Below the pieces are notes generated by a model that was given only the letters and a program-made list of their open reading frames with translations, had not been told where the DNA came from and did no database searches. A program made the position numbers and the translations under genes. DNA of 32,029 nucleotides from positions 1 through 32,029 of the forward strand of contig JALHMO010000078.1 of NCBI GenBank assembly GCA_022844015.1. The letters run 5' to 3'. Of this stretch, positions 13,191-20,812 are shown one piece after another (the stretch's first letter is position 1; each line of letters starts with the position of its first letter). This DNA comes from Reyranella sp. GTDB lineage: Bacteria; Pseudomonadota; Alphaproteobacteria; Reyranellales; Reyranellaceae.

Positions 13191-14792
13191 ATGTCCCAGA
13201 TCGATCGTTCCCTCGCCGAGGCCGCGCGCGCGTGGCCGTTCGAAGAAGCCCGCAAGCTGATCGCCCGCACCGACGGCAAGGTGCCGGCGAAAGGCTACGT
13301 GCTCTTCGAGACGGGCTACGGGCCGTCGGGCCTGCCGCATATCGGCACCTTCGCCGAGGTCGTGCGCACGACCATGGTGCGCCAGGCGTTCCGCCGGCTC
13401 TCGGACGTGCCGACACGGCTGTTCTGCTTCTCCGACGACATGGACGGCCTGCGCAAGGTGCCCGACAACGTGCCGAACAAGGAGATGCTCAAGTCGCATC
13501 TCGGCAAGCCGCTGACGGCGGTACCCGATCCGTTCAGCAACGAGCATCCGAGCTTCGGGGCGGCCAACAACGCACGCCTGCGCGCCTTCCTCGATTCGTT
13601 CGGCTTCGAGTACGAGTTCCAGTCGGCGACTGACTGGTACAAGTCGGGGCGGTTCGATTCGATGCTGCTCGCCATGTTGCGGCACTACGACGAGGTTCAG
13701 GCGGTGATGCTGCCGACGCTCGGCGAGGAGCGCCGGGCGACCTACTCGATCTTCCTGCCGGTCTCGCCCAGGAGCGGACGCGTGCTGCAGGTGCCGGTGG
13801 TCGAGACCGACCCCGACGCCGGCACCATCGTCTACCGGGACGAGGACGGCAGCCTGGTCGAGACGCCGGTGACCGGCGGCAACGTCAAGCTGCAGTGGAA
13901 GGCCGATTGGGCCGGCCGCTGGTACGCGCTCGACGTCGACTACGAGATGTACGGCAAGGACCTGATCCCGTCGGCCGAGCTCAGCGCGAAGATCGTGCGC
14001 ATCCTGGGCGGCCGGCCGCCCGACGGCTTCAATTACGAGCTGTTCCTCGACGAGGAGGGCAAGAAGATCTCCAAGTCGAAGGGCAACGGCCTCTCCGTCG
14101 AGGAGTGGCTGCGCTACGGCACGCCCGAATCGCTCGCCTACTACATGTACCAGGCGCCGCGCCGCGCCCGCCGGCTCTATTTCGACGTGATCCCGCGCGC
14201 CATCGACGACTATCTCGCGAGCGTCGAGAGGATGCCGGCCGAGGAGCCCGCCAAGGCGGCAGACAATCCGGCCTGGCACATCCATGACGGCAAGCCGGTC
14301 GACTATCATTCGGGCGGCGTCAGCTTCGGCATGCTGCTGAACCTCGCCGGCGTGGCGCACACCGAGGACAAGAACGTGCTGTGGCAGTACCTGCGCCGCT
14401 ATGTGCCAGGTGCTACGCCCGAAAGTGCGCCTTACCTTGATCGGCTGCTGTCGGGGGCGGTCGCCTACTACGAGGATTTCGTGAAGTCCTCGAAGAAGTT
14501 CCGTCTGCCCACGGCGCAGGAACGCGCTGCGCTGCAGGATCTTGCCGATACGCTGCGCCGGATCCCCGAGGACCAGAGCGCCGAATTCATCCAGAACGAG
14601 GTCTACGAGGCCGGCAAGCGGCACTTCTCGCGCGAGGAGCTGCGGCAGTGGTTCAGGACGCTCTACGAGGTGCTGCTCGGCAGCGAGCAGGGCCCGCGCA
14701 TGGGCGCCTTCATCAAGCTCTACGGCCGCGACAACGTCATCCGCCTGATCGAGCGCGCGCTCGCCGGCGACGATCTCGGCAAGGCGGCGTAG
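13191..14792 (+). CDS. lysK: Lysine--tRNA ligase, class I
   Basis: A 533-residue class I lysyl-tRNA synthetase, the archaeal-type enzyme used by many alphaproteobacteria in place of class II LysRS. It charges tRNA-Lys with lysine in the cytosol. The HIGH motif is GPSGLPHIGTF (HIGT at 50-53) and the KMSKS loop is KISKSKG (292-298). FCFSDDMDGLRKVPDN and the C-terminal helical anticodon-binding domain match the family, as does the length. It is a core housekeeping gene and a good chromosomal anchor for the window. A family B repeat follows its 3' end. Confidence 0.96.
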   Translation: MSQIDRSLAEAARAWPFEEARKLIARTDGKVPAKGYVLFETGYGPSGLPHIGTFAEVVRTTMVRQAFRRLSDVPTRLFCFSDDMDGLRKVPDNVPNKEMLKSHLGKPLTAVPDPFSNEHPSFGAANNARLRAFLDSFGFEYEFQSATDWYKSGRFDSMLLAMLRHYDEVQAVMLPTLGEERRATYSIFLPVSPRSGRVLQVPVVETDPDAGTIVYRDEDGSLVETPVTGGNVKLQWKADWAGRWYALDVDYEMYGKDLIPSAELSAKIVRILGGRPPDGFNYELFLDEEGKKISKSKGNGLSVEEWLRYGTPESLAYYMYQAPRRARRLYFDVIPRAIDDYLASVERMPAEEPAKAADNPAWHIHDGKPVDYHSGGVSFGMLLNLAGVAHTEDKNVLWQYLRRYVPGATPESAPYLDRLLSGAVAYYEDFVKSSKKFRLPTAQERAALQDLADTLRRIPEDQSAEFIQNEVYEAGKRHFSREELRQWFRTLYEVLLGSEQGPRMGAFIKLYGRDNVIRLIERALAGDDLGKAA

Positions 14793-14828
14793 CCGCTTCG
14801 AGTCTTCTCGTCGTATCGAGAAGCGGAG

Positions 14829-14941
14829 ACCTCATCCTGAGGAGCCGCGCAGGGCGCGGCGTCTCGAAGGATGGGGCAGGCGCGGTGCCCGTTGTCCATG
14901 CTTCGAGACGCGCCCTTTGTGGGCGCTCCTCAGCATGAGGT
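14829..14941. repeat. Palindromic repeat, family B modules only (copy 4)
   Basis: ACCTCATCCTGAGGAGC (14829-14845) is mirrored by GCTCCTCAGCATGAGGT (14925-14941). Each arm is followed by a GC hairpin and a GTCTCGAAGSATG word. It is 113 bp, nearly the same size as the copy at 7841-7952, and lacks the CCCCATAGGCG ends and core of the MITE-like copies. It lies between lysK and the ureidoglycolate-lyase-like gene. Confidence 0.7.
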
Positions 14942-15055
14942 GAGGGTGTTCGTGTGCCCTGGAAACGTCCCTCGCCTACGAGGCTCGCGAAGCACGTGTC
15001 GTTGGCGTGGACCTTTCCTTTTGATCGATCACGTGTCCTGCTGCATGGTTCGGCG

Positions 15056-15730
15056 ATGGACCAGGTCGTCATCGACTACCTCAACCCGTCGATCCCTGCC
15101 GACGTGCGCCTGATCGACGTGCCGCTCGTGCGGGCGACGCCTGAGTCTCTCGCGGGCTACGGTGAGATCGTGCGCGATCCCGAGGCACACCGCGTCGAGA
15201 TCGTGCCTTGGCCTCTCAGCGGCTGGCGCCGGCTCGATGCCGGCACCGGCATCGAGGGCGGCACGACGGAAGGCATCTTCGCCTGCGAATGGCGCGGCAA
15301 CGAGCTGCTCGGCCGCAACGAAGCGGTCGGCGGCCATTACGTCATCGGCTTTCGCGAGCCGCCCGAGCTGGCTAAGCGGGTGGGGGCGAAGCGGGCGGGC
15401 GTGGCGTTGAGCGAGGGCCGTGTCCTGCTCTGGCATTGCAACTACCATCCCGACGGCGGCCAGCTTTTCTGGCCACTCGATGGCCAGCCGTTCGTCGTGC
15501 CGGCGGCGTTGCCGGGCGACGATCTCAGGCCCGAATCGTTCGTCGGCTTCTGGTCCGACGGCAGCACGGGCATCTACATCCATCCCGGAATCTGGCACGA
15601 AGGCGTGTTCCCGGTGACTCCGACCGGCCGCTTCTTCGACAAGCAGGGCAAGGTCCATGCGCGGGTGAGCTGCGACCTCGCGCGCGAGCACGGCGCGTTG
15701 CTGGCGGTGCCACTGCCGCACGCCCTGTAG
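15056..15730 (+). CDS. Ureidoglycolate lyase (AllA)-like protein
   Basis: A 224-residue cupin-fold protein related to ureidoglycolate lyase, which splits ureidoglycolate into glyoxylate and urea in purine breakdown. Family marks are LAGYGEIVRDPE near the N-terminus, HPDGGQLFWPLDGQPFVV in the middle, and GSTGIYIHPGIWHEGVFPV with the metal-site His residues near the C-terminus. It is somewhat longer than typical AllA (about 160-170 residues), mainly at the N-terminus, so a different small-acid substrate is possible. Start 15056 is chosen because the in-frame sequence upstream is unlike the family; the ribosome site is weak. The next gene starts 8 bp downstream, so they are probably cotranscribed. 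Confidence 0.75.
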   Translation: MDQVVIDYLNPSIPADVRLIDVPLVRATPESLAGYGEIVRDPEAHRVEIVPWPLSGWRRLDAGTGIEGGTTEGIFACEWRGNELLGRNEAVGGHYVIGFREPPELAKRVGAKRAGVALSEGRVLLWHCNYHPDGGQLFWPLDGQPFVVPAALPGDDLRPESFVGFWSDGSTGIYIHPGIWHEGVFPVTPTGRFFDKQGKVHARVSCDLAREHGALLAVPLPHAL

Positions 15731-15738
15731 GCGCGCCG

Positions 15739-17979
15739 ATGAGTGGCATCGGCACGGCGCTGCCGCGGCTCGAGGACGCCCGCCTGCTCACCGGGCAGGG
15801 CTGCTACAGCGACGATTTTCGGTTGCCGGGCCAGGCCTATGGCTGCGTCGTGCGCTCGCCGCACGCCCATGCCCGCATCGTCGGCATCGATGCCGCGGCG
15901 GCGACGGCGATGCCCGGCGTGCTGGCCGTGCTGACCGGCGCCGACCTTCTGGCGGACGGGCTGCAGCCCATCCCGCACGCGCCGATGGCGTCGAGCCCGC
16001 CCGACATCAAGCTCGCCAATATCGACGGCACGCCGCTCCTCATCGTGCGGCCGCATGTCCTCGCCGTCGAGACGGTGCGCTTCGTCGGCGAGCCGGTGGC
16101 GTTCGTGGTTGCGGAGTCGCTCGGCGCCGCGCGCAACGCCGCCGAGGCGCTGCACGTCGCCTACGACGAGCTGCCGCCGCTCGAGGAGACGGCGGTCAAT
16201 GCCCTGGTCGGCGACATCGGGGGGACCGAGGCGGGCTTCGCGCGCGCGAGCCACACGGTGCGGCTCGACACCGTTATCCCGCGCGTCACCGGCGTGCCGA
16301 TGGAGCCGCGCGCCGCGCTAGGGGAGTACGATGGCGAGACCGGCCGCTACACGCTGCGCGCCGGCGTCGGGGCAATCGTGAGACCCAAGCGCGAGCTCGC
16401 CATCATCCTCGGCATCGACCCCGCGAAGGTGCGCGTCATCGCGCGCGACATCGGTGGCAATTTCGGCACCCGCAACTATTTCTTTCCCGAGTTCGCCCTG
16501 GTGTGCTGGGCGGCGCGCCGGGTCGGGCGGCCGGTGAAATGGCTCGGCGATCGGCACGAGGCCTTCCTGAGCGACTATGCCGGTCGCGATTTCCGCATCG
16601 TCTCGGAGCTGGCGCTCGATGGCGACGGCGGCTTCGTCGGCCTGCGCTCCGGCAGCTTCAGCAACCTCGGCGCCTACACCGCCTCGTTCGTGCCGCTGAC
16701 CAAGGGCACGCAGCTGATGACCAGCCTCTATCGCATGCCGGCGATGGCGCAGGCGTGCGGGACGCTCAGCAACACCCAGTCGACCGCGCCCTATCGCAGC
16801 GCTGGCCGGCCCGAGGTGATGTTCGTGATCGAGCGGCTGATCGACCTGGCGGCGCGTACGCACGGTTTCGACCGCATCGCGCTGAGAAGGCGCAACATGG
16901 TGACGGCGGCGCCTTACACCAATCCGTTCGGCGTCACCTACGACACCGGCGACTACCTCGGCACCTTCGACGCGGTGCTGGAGCTCGCCGACTGGCACGG
17001 CTTCGCGGCGCGCCGGGCCGACAGCGCGTCGCGGGGCGTGCGCCGCGGCATCGGCCTCGGCGGCTATGTCGAATCGCAGAGCGGCGCGCCCGTCGAGCGC
17101 GCCGAGGTTGCCGTGCTGGGCGATGGCGGCGGCGTGGTCGAGATCGTGATCGGCACCCTGTCGACCGGGCAGGGCCATGCCACCAGCTTCGCCCAGCTCG
17201 CCAGCGAATGGCTCGGCGTGGCGCCCGAACGCGTCCGCCTGGTGACCGACGACAGCGACCGCGTGAGCGTCGGCAGCGGCTCGCATTCCGGGCGCTCGCT
17301 GCGGCTTGCCGCGACCACCATCCGCCAGGCCTCGCTCGGCATCGTCGCCAAGGGCCGCAAGCTCGCCGCCGAGGCGCTCGAGGCGGGAGAAGCCGACATC
17401 GTGTTCCAGTCCGGCCGCTTCGCCATCGAGGGGACCGATCGCAGCATCGGCCTGTTCGAGCTGGCGGCCGGGCGCGGGCCGATCGCTGACCAGGCCGAGG
17501 TCGACAGCCGGGTCGGCTCCTATCCCTATGGCTGGCACGTCTGCGAGGTCGAGGTCGACCAGGAGACCGGCGCCGTGCGGATCGTGCGCTACACCGCGAT
17601 CGACGATGTCGGTCGCGCGGTCAACCCGCTGATCCTGCACGGCCAGACCCATGGCGGGATCGCGCAGGGTGCCGGCCAGGCCCTTATGGAGCGCTGCGTC
17701 TACGATCCGCAGGGCCAGCTCCTGACGGCGACCTTCATGGACTACGCCATTCCGCGCGCCGACGATTTCCCGATGTTCGGGACGGCGCTCTCCGAGGTGC
17801 CGTCGACCAACCATCCGCTCGGCTTCCGCGGCGGCGGCGAGGGCGGCATCACCCCGGCTCTGGGCGTGATCGTCAACGCCGTGGTCGATGCGCTCGCCGA
17901 TCTCGGCGTCACCCACATCGACATGCCGGCGACGCCCGAGAGAGTCTGGCAGGCGATCCAGGCGGCGCAGCGCCGATAG
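15739..17979 (+). CDS. Xanthine dehydrogenase/aldehyde oxidase-family molybdenum-binding subunit
   Basis: A 746-residue large subunit of a molybdenum hydroxylase. The N-terminal domain begins LPRLEDARLLTGQGCYSDDF. The cofactor-binding loop is DIGGNFGTRNYFFPEF (GGNFG at 239-243), TAPYRSAGRPEVMF is the second family block, and the C-terminal GGGEGG carries the conserved catalytic Glu (E701). Members oxidise purines, aldehydes or heteroaromatics by hydroxylation from water and usually need a 2Fe-2S and a FAD subunit. Neither is encoded next to it, so partners must be elsewhere or it works alone. It directly follows the AllA-like gene, consistent with a nitrogenous-ring or purine catabolic role, which is inference. 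Confidence 0.92.
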   Translation: MSGIGTALPRLEDARLLTGQGCYSDDFRLPGQAYGCVVRSPHAHARIVGIDAAAATAMPGVLAVLTGADLLADGLQPIPHAPMASSPPDIKLANIDGTPLLIVRPHVLAVETVRFVGEPVAFVVAESLGAARNAAEALHVAYDELPPLEETAVNALVGDIGGTEAGFARASHTVRLDTVIPRVTGVPMEPRAALGEYDGETGRYTLRAGVGAIVRPKRELAIILGIDPAKVRVIARDIGGNFGTRNYFFPEFALVCWAARRVGRPVKWLGDRHEAFLSDYAGRDFRIVSELALDGDGGFVGLRSGSFSNLGAYTASFVPLTKGTQLMTSLYRMPAMAQACGTLSNTQSTAPYRSAGRPEVMFVIERLIDLAARTHGFDRIALRRRNMVTAAPYTNPFGVTYDTGDYLGTFDAVLELADWHGFAARRADSASRGVRRGIGLGGYVESQSGAPVERAEVAVLGDGGGVVEIVIGTLSTGQGHATSFAQLASEWLGVAPERVRLVTDDSDRVSVGSGSHSGRSLRLAATTIRQASLGIVAKGRKLAAEALEAGEADIVFQSGRFAIEGTDRSIGLFELAAGRGPIADQAEVDSRVGSYPYGWHVCEVEVDQETGAVRIVRYTAIDDVGRAVNPLILHGQTHGGIAQGAGQALMERCVYDPQGQLLTATFMDYAIPRADDFPMFGTALSEVPSTNHPLGFRGGGEGGITPALGVIVNAVVDALADLGVTHIDMPATPERVWQAIQAAQRR

Positions 17980-18009
17980 CCTCGCTCGCTTCCCCGGCGA
18001 GCTCATGTT

Positions 18010-18111
18010 CCTCTCCCCCGCCAGAGGGAGAGGCCAGGTGAGGGGGGCTTCGAAGACCGTCAAGTCACCTGCAACCCCCTCACCCAACCTCTCCCCCGAG
18101 CGGGGGAGAGG
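18010..18111. repeat. CTCTCCCCC-type palindromic repeat (family D)
   Basis: CCTCTCCCCC (18010-18019) and GGGGGAGAGG (18102-18111) are exact reverse complements. Inner words CCAGGTGAGGGGG and CCCCCTCACC also pair, and each half folds on itself (CCTCTCCCCC...GGGAGAGG). It is a common alphaproteobacterial interspersed repeat type. With the hairpin at 18242-18281 and the promoter it accounts for most of the 382-bp gap between genes; 18112-18241 holds nothing I recognise. Confidence 0.7.
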
Positions 18112-18241
18112 AGCGTGACTTCGAGGCATGTCCGCCCCGCAGCAGCGAAGCTGGGCACGCATCGTCCTGGCCGGGCGCCCCATCATTGCCGGGAGCGGGC
18201 CATTCCAAGGGCGCTCTCCTCGTTGATCATGTGCTCCATGA

Positions 18242-18281
18242 GCGCCCCACGAGGTGAAGATTGCTCCCCCTCATGGGGCGC
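18242..18281. repeat. Inverted repeat upstream of nitroreductase promoter
   Basis: GCGCCCCACGAGG (18242-18254) and CCTCATGGGGCGC (18269-18281) pair at 12 of 13 positions around a 14-nt loop. It ends 20 bp before the -35 box at 18302. It could be a terminator-like barrier or the end of a repeat. Confidence 0.45.
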
Positions 18282-18301
18282 GCTGCCGGCGTGGTTTGAT
18301 C

Positions 18302-18345
18302 TTGCAATATAGAATTCCATAGAATATATATATATTCCATGGAAT
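18302..18345 (+). promoter_or_regulatory. Promoter with two TTCCATRGAA operator boxes
   Basis: TTGCAA (18302-18307), a 17-bp spacer and TATATA (18325-18330) form a strong sigma-70-like promoter. Box 1, TTCCATAGAA (18315-18324), fills the spacer. Box 2, TTCCATGGAA (18335-18344), is a perfect palindrome over the expected transcription start. The dyad centres are 20 bp apart, about two helical turns, and the whole region is itself dyad-symmetric. Binding by the MarR-family protein encoded at 19519-20019 is the natural inference. The ribosome site GGAGG follows at 18351-18355. Confidence 0.65.
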
Positions 18346-18361
18346 GATACGGAGGTCGACG

Positions 18362-19522
18362 ATGGCGATGTCGCGCAAGACGTTCCTGCGGGTGCTGGGA
18401 GGCGGAGTTATCGTGGCGGCCGGGGCGGCGATCGCTGCGACTCGGCTCGATGCCATGCCGGTCGAGGCGGTCGAGGGGTGGCGCGGGCCGGCGTCGGGGG
18501 AAAGCGATCCGCGCCGCCGCGCGCTTGCCTGGGCGCTGCTGGCGCCCAACCCGCACAATCTCCAGTCCTGGTCGGTCGATCTCGCCGAGCCCGACGCGAT
18601 CCGCCTGTTCGTCGACGGCGCACGCCTGTTGCCGCAGACCGACCCGCTGTCGCGGCAGATCCTGATCGGGCACGGCTGCTTCCTGGAAATCCTGTCGATG
18701 GCCGCCGCCGCGGAGGGTTGGCGTACAGAGACGACGCTGTTCCCCGCCGGCGAATGGCGGCTCGACCGGCCGGTCGCGCTGGTCCGCTTCGTCCGCTCGA
18801 TCGGCCTCACGCCCGAGCCCCTGTTCGACGCTGTGCCGCGCCGCCGGACCGTGAAGCGTGCCTTCGACGATCGCCCGCTCGATCCGGTTCACAAGGAGGC
18901 CTTGCGCTCGGGCTTCGAGCCGGGCCCGGCCCGGCTGTCGATCGTCGACGAGCCCGCGCACGTCGACCGCCTGCGCGCGATCGCGATTGCCGGCAGCGAG
19001 CTCGAGATGAACCTGCCGCGCACCCACAAGGAGAGCATCGATGTCGTCCGCATCGGTGCCGGCGCGATCGCCGCGCATCGCGACGGCATCTCGCTCACCG
19101 GGCCGATGATCTGGGCGTTGCGCCAGGCGGGCCTGATGACGGCGGAGAATGCCCTGACGCCCGGCACCGTCGCCTGGAACGGCGGCCGCGACTACGCTCT
19201 CGCCGGCTACTCGAGCGCGCGCGCCTTCGGCTGGCTGTCGACGGCGGACAATGCGCGATCGACCCAGATCGCCGTCGGCCGCGCCTTCGTCCGCCTGCAG
19301 CTCGCCGCGACTCGCCTCGGCGTCGCCCTGCAGCCGCACAGCCAGACCCTGCAGGAATTTCCCGAGATGGCCGGGTTGCAGGCGGCAATGAAGCGCGAGA
19401 CCGGCACGGCCGCGACGGGCACGGCGCCGGGCGAGACGCTGCAGATGTTCTTTCGCCTGGGCTATGCTCGCGATCCCGGGCCGTCGCCGCGACGGCCGAT
19501 CGAGAGCTTCGTGAGAGCGTGA
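18362..19522 (+). CDS. Nitroreductase-family protein with Tat-like N-terminal signal
   Basis: A 386-residue protein. The N-terminus SRKTFLRVLGGGVIVAAGAA resembles a Tat signal or membrane anchor with an RK pair rather than RR, so export is likely but not certain. The body matches the nitroreductase-like Acg-type group: WALLAPNPHNLQSWSVDL near residue 55 corresponds to the FMN-contacting APSPHNTQPW block, and RRTVKRAFDDRPL and GVALQPHSQTLQEFPEM are further family segments. Such proteins bind flavin; substrates are mostly unknown. ATG 18362 is chosen because GGAGG lies 6 nt upstream; an ATG at 18344 overlaps the operator. Its stop overlaps the MarR gene start by 4 nt, so the two are coupled. 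Confidence 0.82.
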   Translation: MAMSRKTFLRVLGGGVIVAAGAAIAATRLDAMPVEAVEGWRGPASGESDPRRRALAWALLAPNPHNLQSWSVDLAEPDAIRLFVDGARLLPQTDPLSRQILIGHGCFLEILSMAAAAEGWRTETTLFPAGEWRLDRPVALVRFVRSIGLTPEPLFDAVPRRRTVKRAFDDRPLDPVHKEALRSGFEPGPARLSIVDEPAHVDRLRAIAIAGSELEMNLPRTHKESIDVVRIGAGAIAAHRDGISLTGPMIWALRQAGLMTAENALTPGTVAWNGGRDYALAGYSSARAFGWLSTADNARSTQIAVGRAFVRLQLAATRLGVALQPHSQTLQEFPEMAGLQAAMKRETGTAATGTAPGETLQMFFRLGYARDPGPSPRRPIESFVRA

Positions 19523-20019
19523 GCGATCCTGAGAAAGTTGGGCCAGCCCCGCCCCTTGCCTTCCGCATCGTCAACTGGATCGGCATCCTCGACCAGCTGA
19601 CGTCGACCGAGGCCAACCGCCTGCTGAAGCCGCTCGGCCTCGGCCTGCCGCAGTTCGCGCTGCTCAACCATTTCAGCCATCGGCCCGACCAGGCGCGTAC
19701 CGTGACCGATATCGCGCGCGCCCTGCAGCAGCCGCAGCCCGGCGTGACCAAGACCGTTCAGAAGCTGGTCGACAAGGGGTGGCTGAGCGAGCGGGCCAAT
19801 GGCCGCGATGGCCGCTCCAAGCTGCTCGTGCTGACCGCCTCGGGCAACGCCAAGCATCGCGCGGCGATCGCTGCCCTGATGCCCGTCGTGTCGCGCGCCT
19901 TCGCCGACTGGTCGGCGCGCGATCAGCAAACCCTGTTCACGCTGCTCGATCGCCTGAAGGAGTGGTTCGATCGCGATCGCGACCCGACGGAGGACTCTCG
20001 GGACCGGCGAGCGACGTAA
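19519..20019 (+). CDS. MarR-family transcriptional regulator
   Basis: A 166-residue winged-helix protein starting with GTG that overlaps the upstream stop (GTGA). The DNA-binding domain has ARTVTDIARALQQPQPGVTK, then VQKLVDKGWLSERANGRDGR with the acidic/basic wing, and SKLLVLTASG. Flanking helices form the dimer interface (WIGILDQLTSTEANRLLKPLGL and FTLLDRLKEWFDRDRD). MarR proteins usually repress their own operon and respond to phenolics or oxidants. The coupling to the nitroreductase-like gene and the tandem dyads at that promoter suggest autoregulation. Confidence 0.9.
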   Translation: MSDPEKVGPAPPLAFRIVNWIGILDQLTSTEANRLLKPLGLGLPQFALLNHFSHRPDQARTVTDIARALQQPQPGVTKTVQKLVDKGWLSERANGRDGRSKLLVLTASGNAKHRAAIAALMPVVSRAFADWSARDQQTLFTLLDRLKEWFDRDRDPTEDSRDRRAT

Positions 20020-20080
20020 AGATCCGCGCCAGTGCGGCTACCGTTTCGGCCCGGTCGAGCGCCTTCGCGCGGCGTGCCGC

Positions 20081-20728
20081 TCACAAAGGGCGGCCGGCTT
20101 CGTGTGCAATCGAGTCGATGTAGGACATCACCAGCCGCACCAGCTCGTTCTCGAAGCCACGGCTCTGCAGGAAGGGCTGCTCTTCCATCACCGCGGCGCG
20201 GATGGCGCCCAGGAGCGCGCGCGACAGCACGAAGATCTGCTCGGGCTCGAGCGGCGGCAATCTCTGAGCGTCCTGGCCGATAACGGAGCCGATGTTGGCG
20301 ATGAACCCGTTGATCGGCGCCACCATCTCGATGCCGAGTCCCTGGGCCAGGATCGCCTGGACCACCGCCTTGCGCGCCCGCGAGCGTCCGCGGAAGGCGT
20401 GCACCATCGCCCGCACCATGGCGCGCACGCGGCTCTCCGGTGTGGGGTCGTCGACGCCGGACAAGGCACGGCCGACCTCGACCAGGGCTGCGCCCATCTC
20501 CTGGCGGGCGAGCGCCAGCAGGAGCGCGTTCTTGTCGACGAAATACTGGTAGAGGGTGCCGATGCTGACCCCGGCGCGCTCGGCCACCGCGTTGGTGGTG
20601 AAGGCGGCGAGCCCGCCCGCCTCCAGAATCTGAGCCGCCGCCTCGAGGATTGCGGCCACGGTCTCGGCCGCGCGCGCCTGGCGCGGGATTCGGCGTTTAG
20701 TTTCAGGGGCTTGGCGCTTGCTTGCCAT
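20081..20728 (-). CDS. TetR/AcrR-family transcriptional regulator
   Basis: A 215-residue regulator. A basic N-terminal tail precedes the helix-turn-helix (about residues 18-65), with AAAQILEAGGLAAFTTNAVA, ERAGVSIGTLYQYFVDKNAL. The C-terminal half is helical, with a TetR ligand domain of the type ending LVRLVMSYIDSIAHE. It is divergent from the sterol-desaturase-family gene; the dyad ATGAGC-ATC-GCTCAT lies between the starts, so regulation of that gene and itself is likely. No strong Shine-Dalgarno precedes the ATG. It is convergent with the MarR gene, 61 bp away. Confidence 0.9.
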   Translation of the reverse strand: MASKRQAPETKRRIPRQARAAETVAAILEAAAQILEAGGLAAFTTNAVAERAGVSIGTLYQYFVDKNALLLALARQEMGAALVEVGRALSGVDDPTPESRVRAMVRAMVHAFRGRSRARKAVVQAILAQGLGIEMVAPINGFIANIGSVIGQDAQRLPPLEPEQIFVLSRALLGAIRAAVMEEQPFLQSRGFENELVRLVMSYIDSIAHEAGRPL

Positions 20729-20763
20729 GGCGATCCGACGGCCTGGAAGGCGAGTAAGAGAAC

Positions 20764-20778
20764 ATGAGCATCGCTCAT
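20764..20778. promoter_or_regulatory. Dyad between tetR and desaturase genes (probable operator)
   Basis: ATGAGC-ATC-GCTCAT has perfect 6-bp arms around 3 bp. It lies 36 bp upstream of the tetR start and 35 bp upstream of the desaturase start, overlapping an AT-rich CATATATT that could serve as a -10. Size and position fit a TetR operator. Confidence 0.55.
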
Positions 20779-20812
20779 ATATTGGCCCGAGCCAACCACC
20801 GAAAGGCTTGCC

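Noticed and set aside
12728-13279. N-terminal extension of the NADAR frame up to 13279
   Set aside because: The extra 180 residues are low complexity, antisense to the small membrane protein gene and lysK start; the domain is complete from 12727.
14954-15055. Earlier start for the AllA-like protein
   Set aside because: The extension is unlike the family and begins just after a repeat.
16318-18186. 622-codon minus-strand frame opposite the molybdenum hydroxylase gene
   Set aside because: Antisense shadow; the sense frame has full family motifs.
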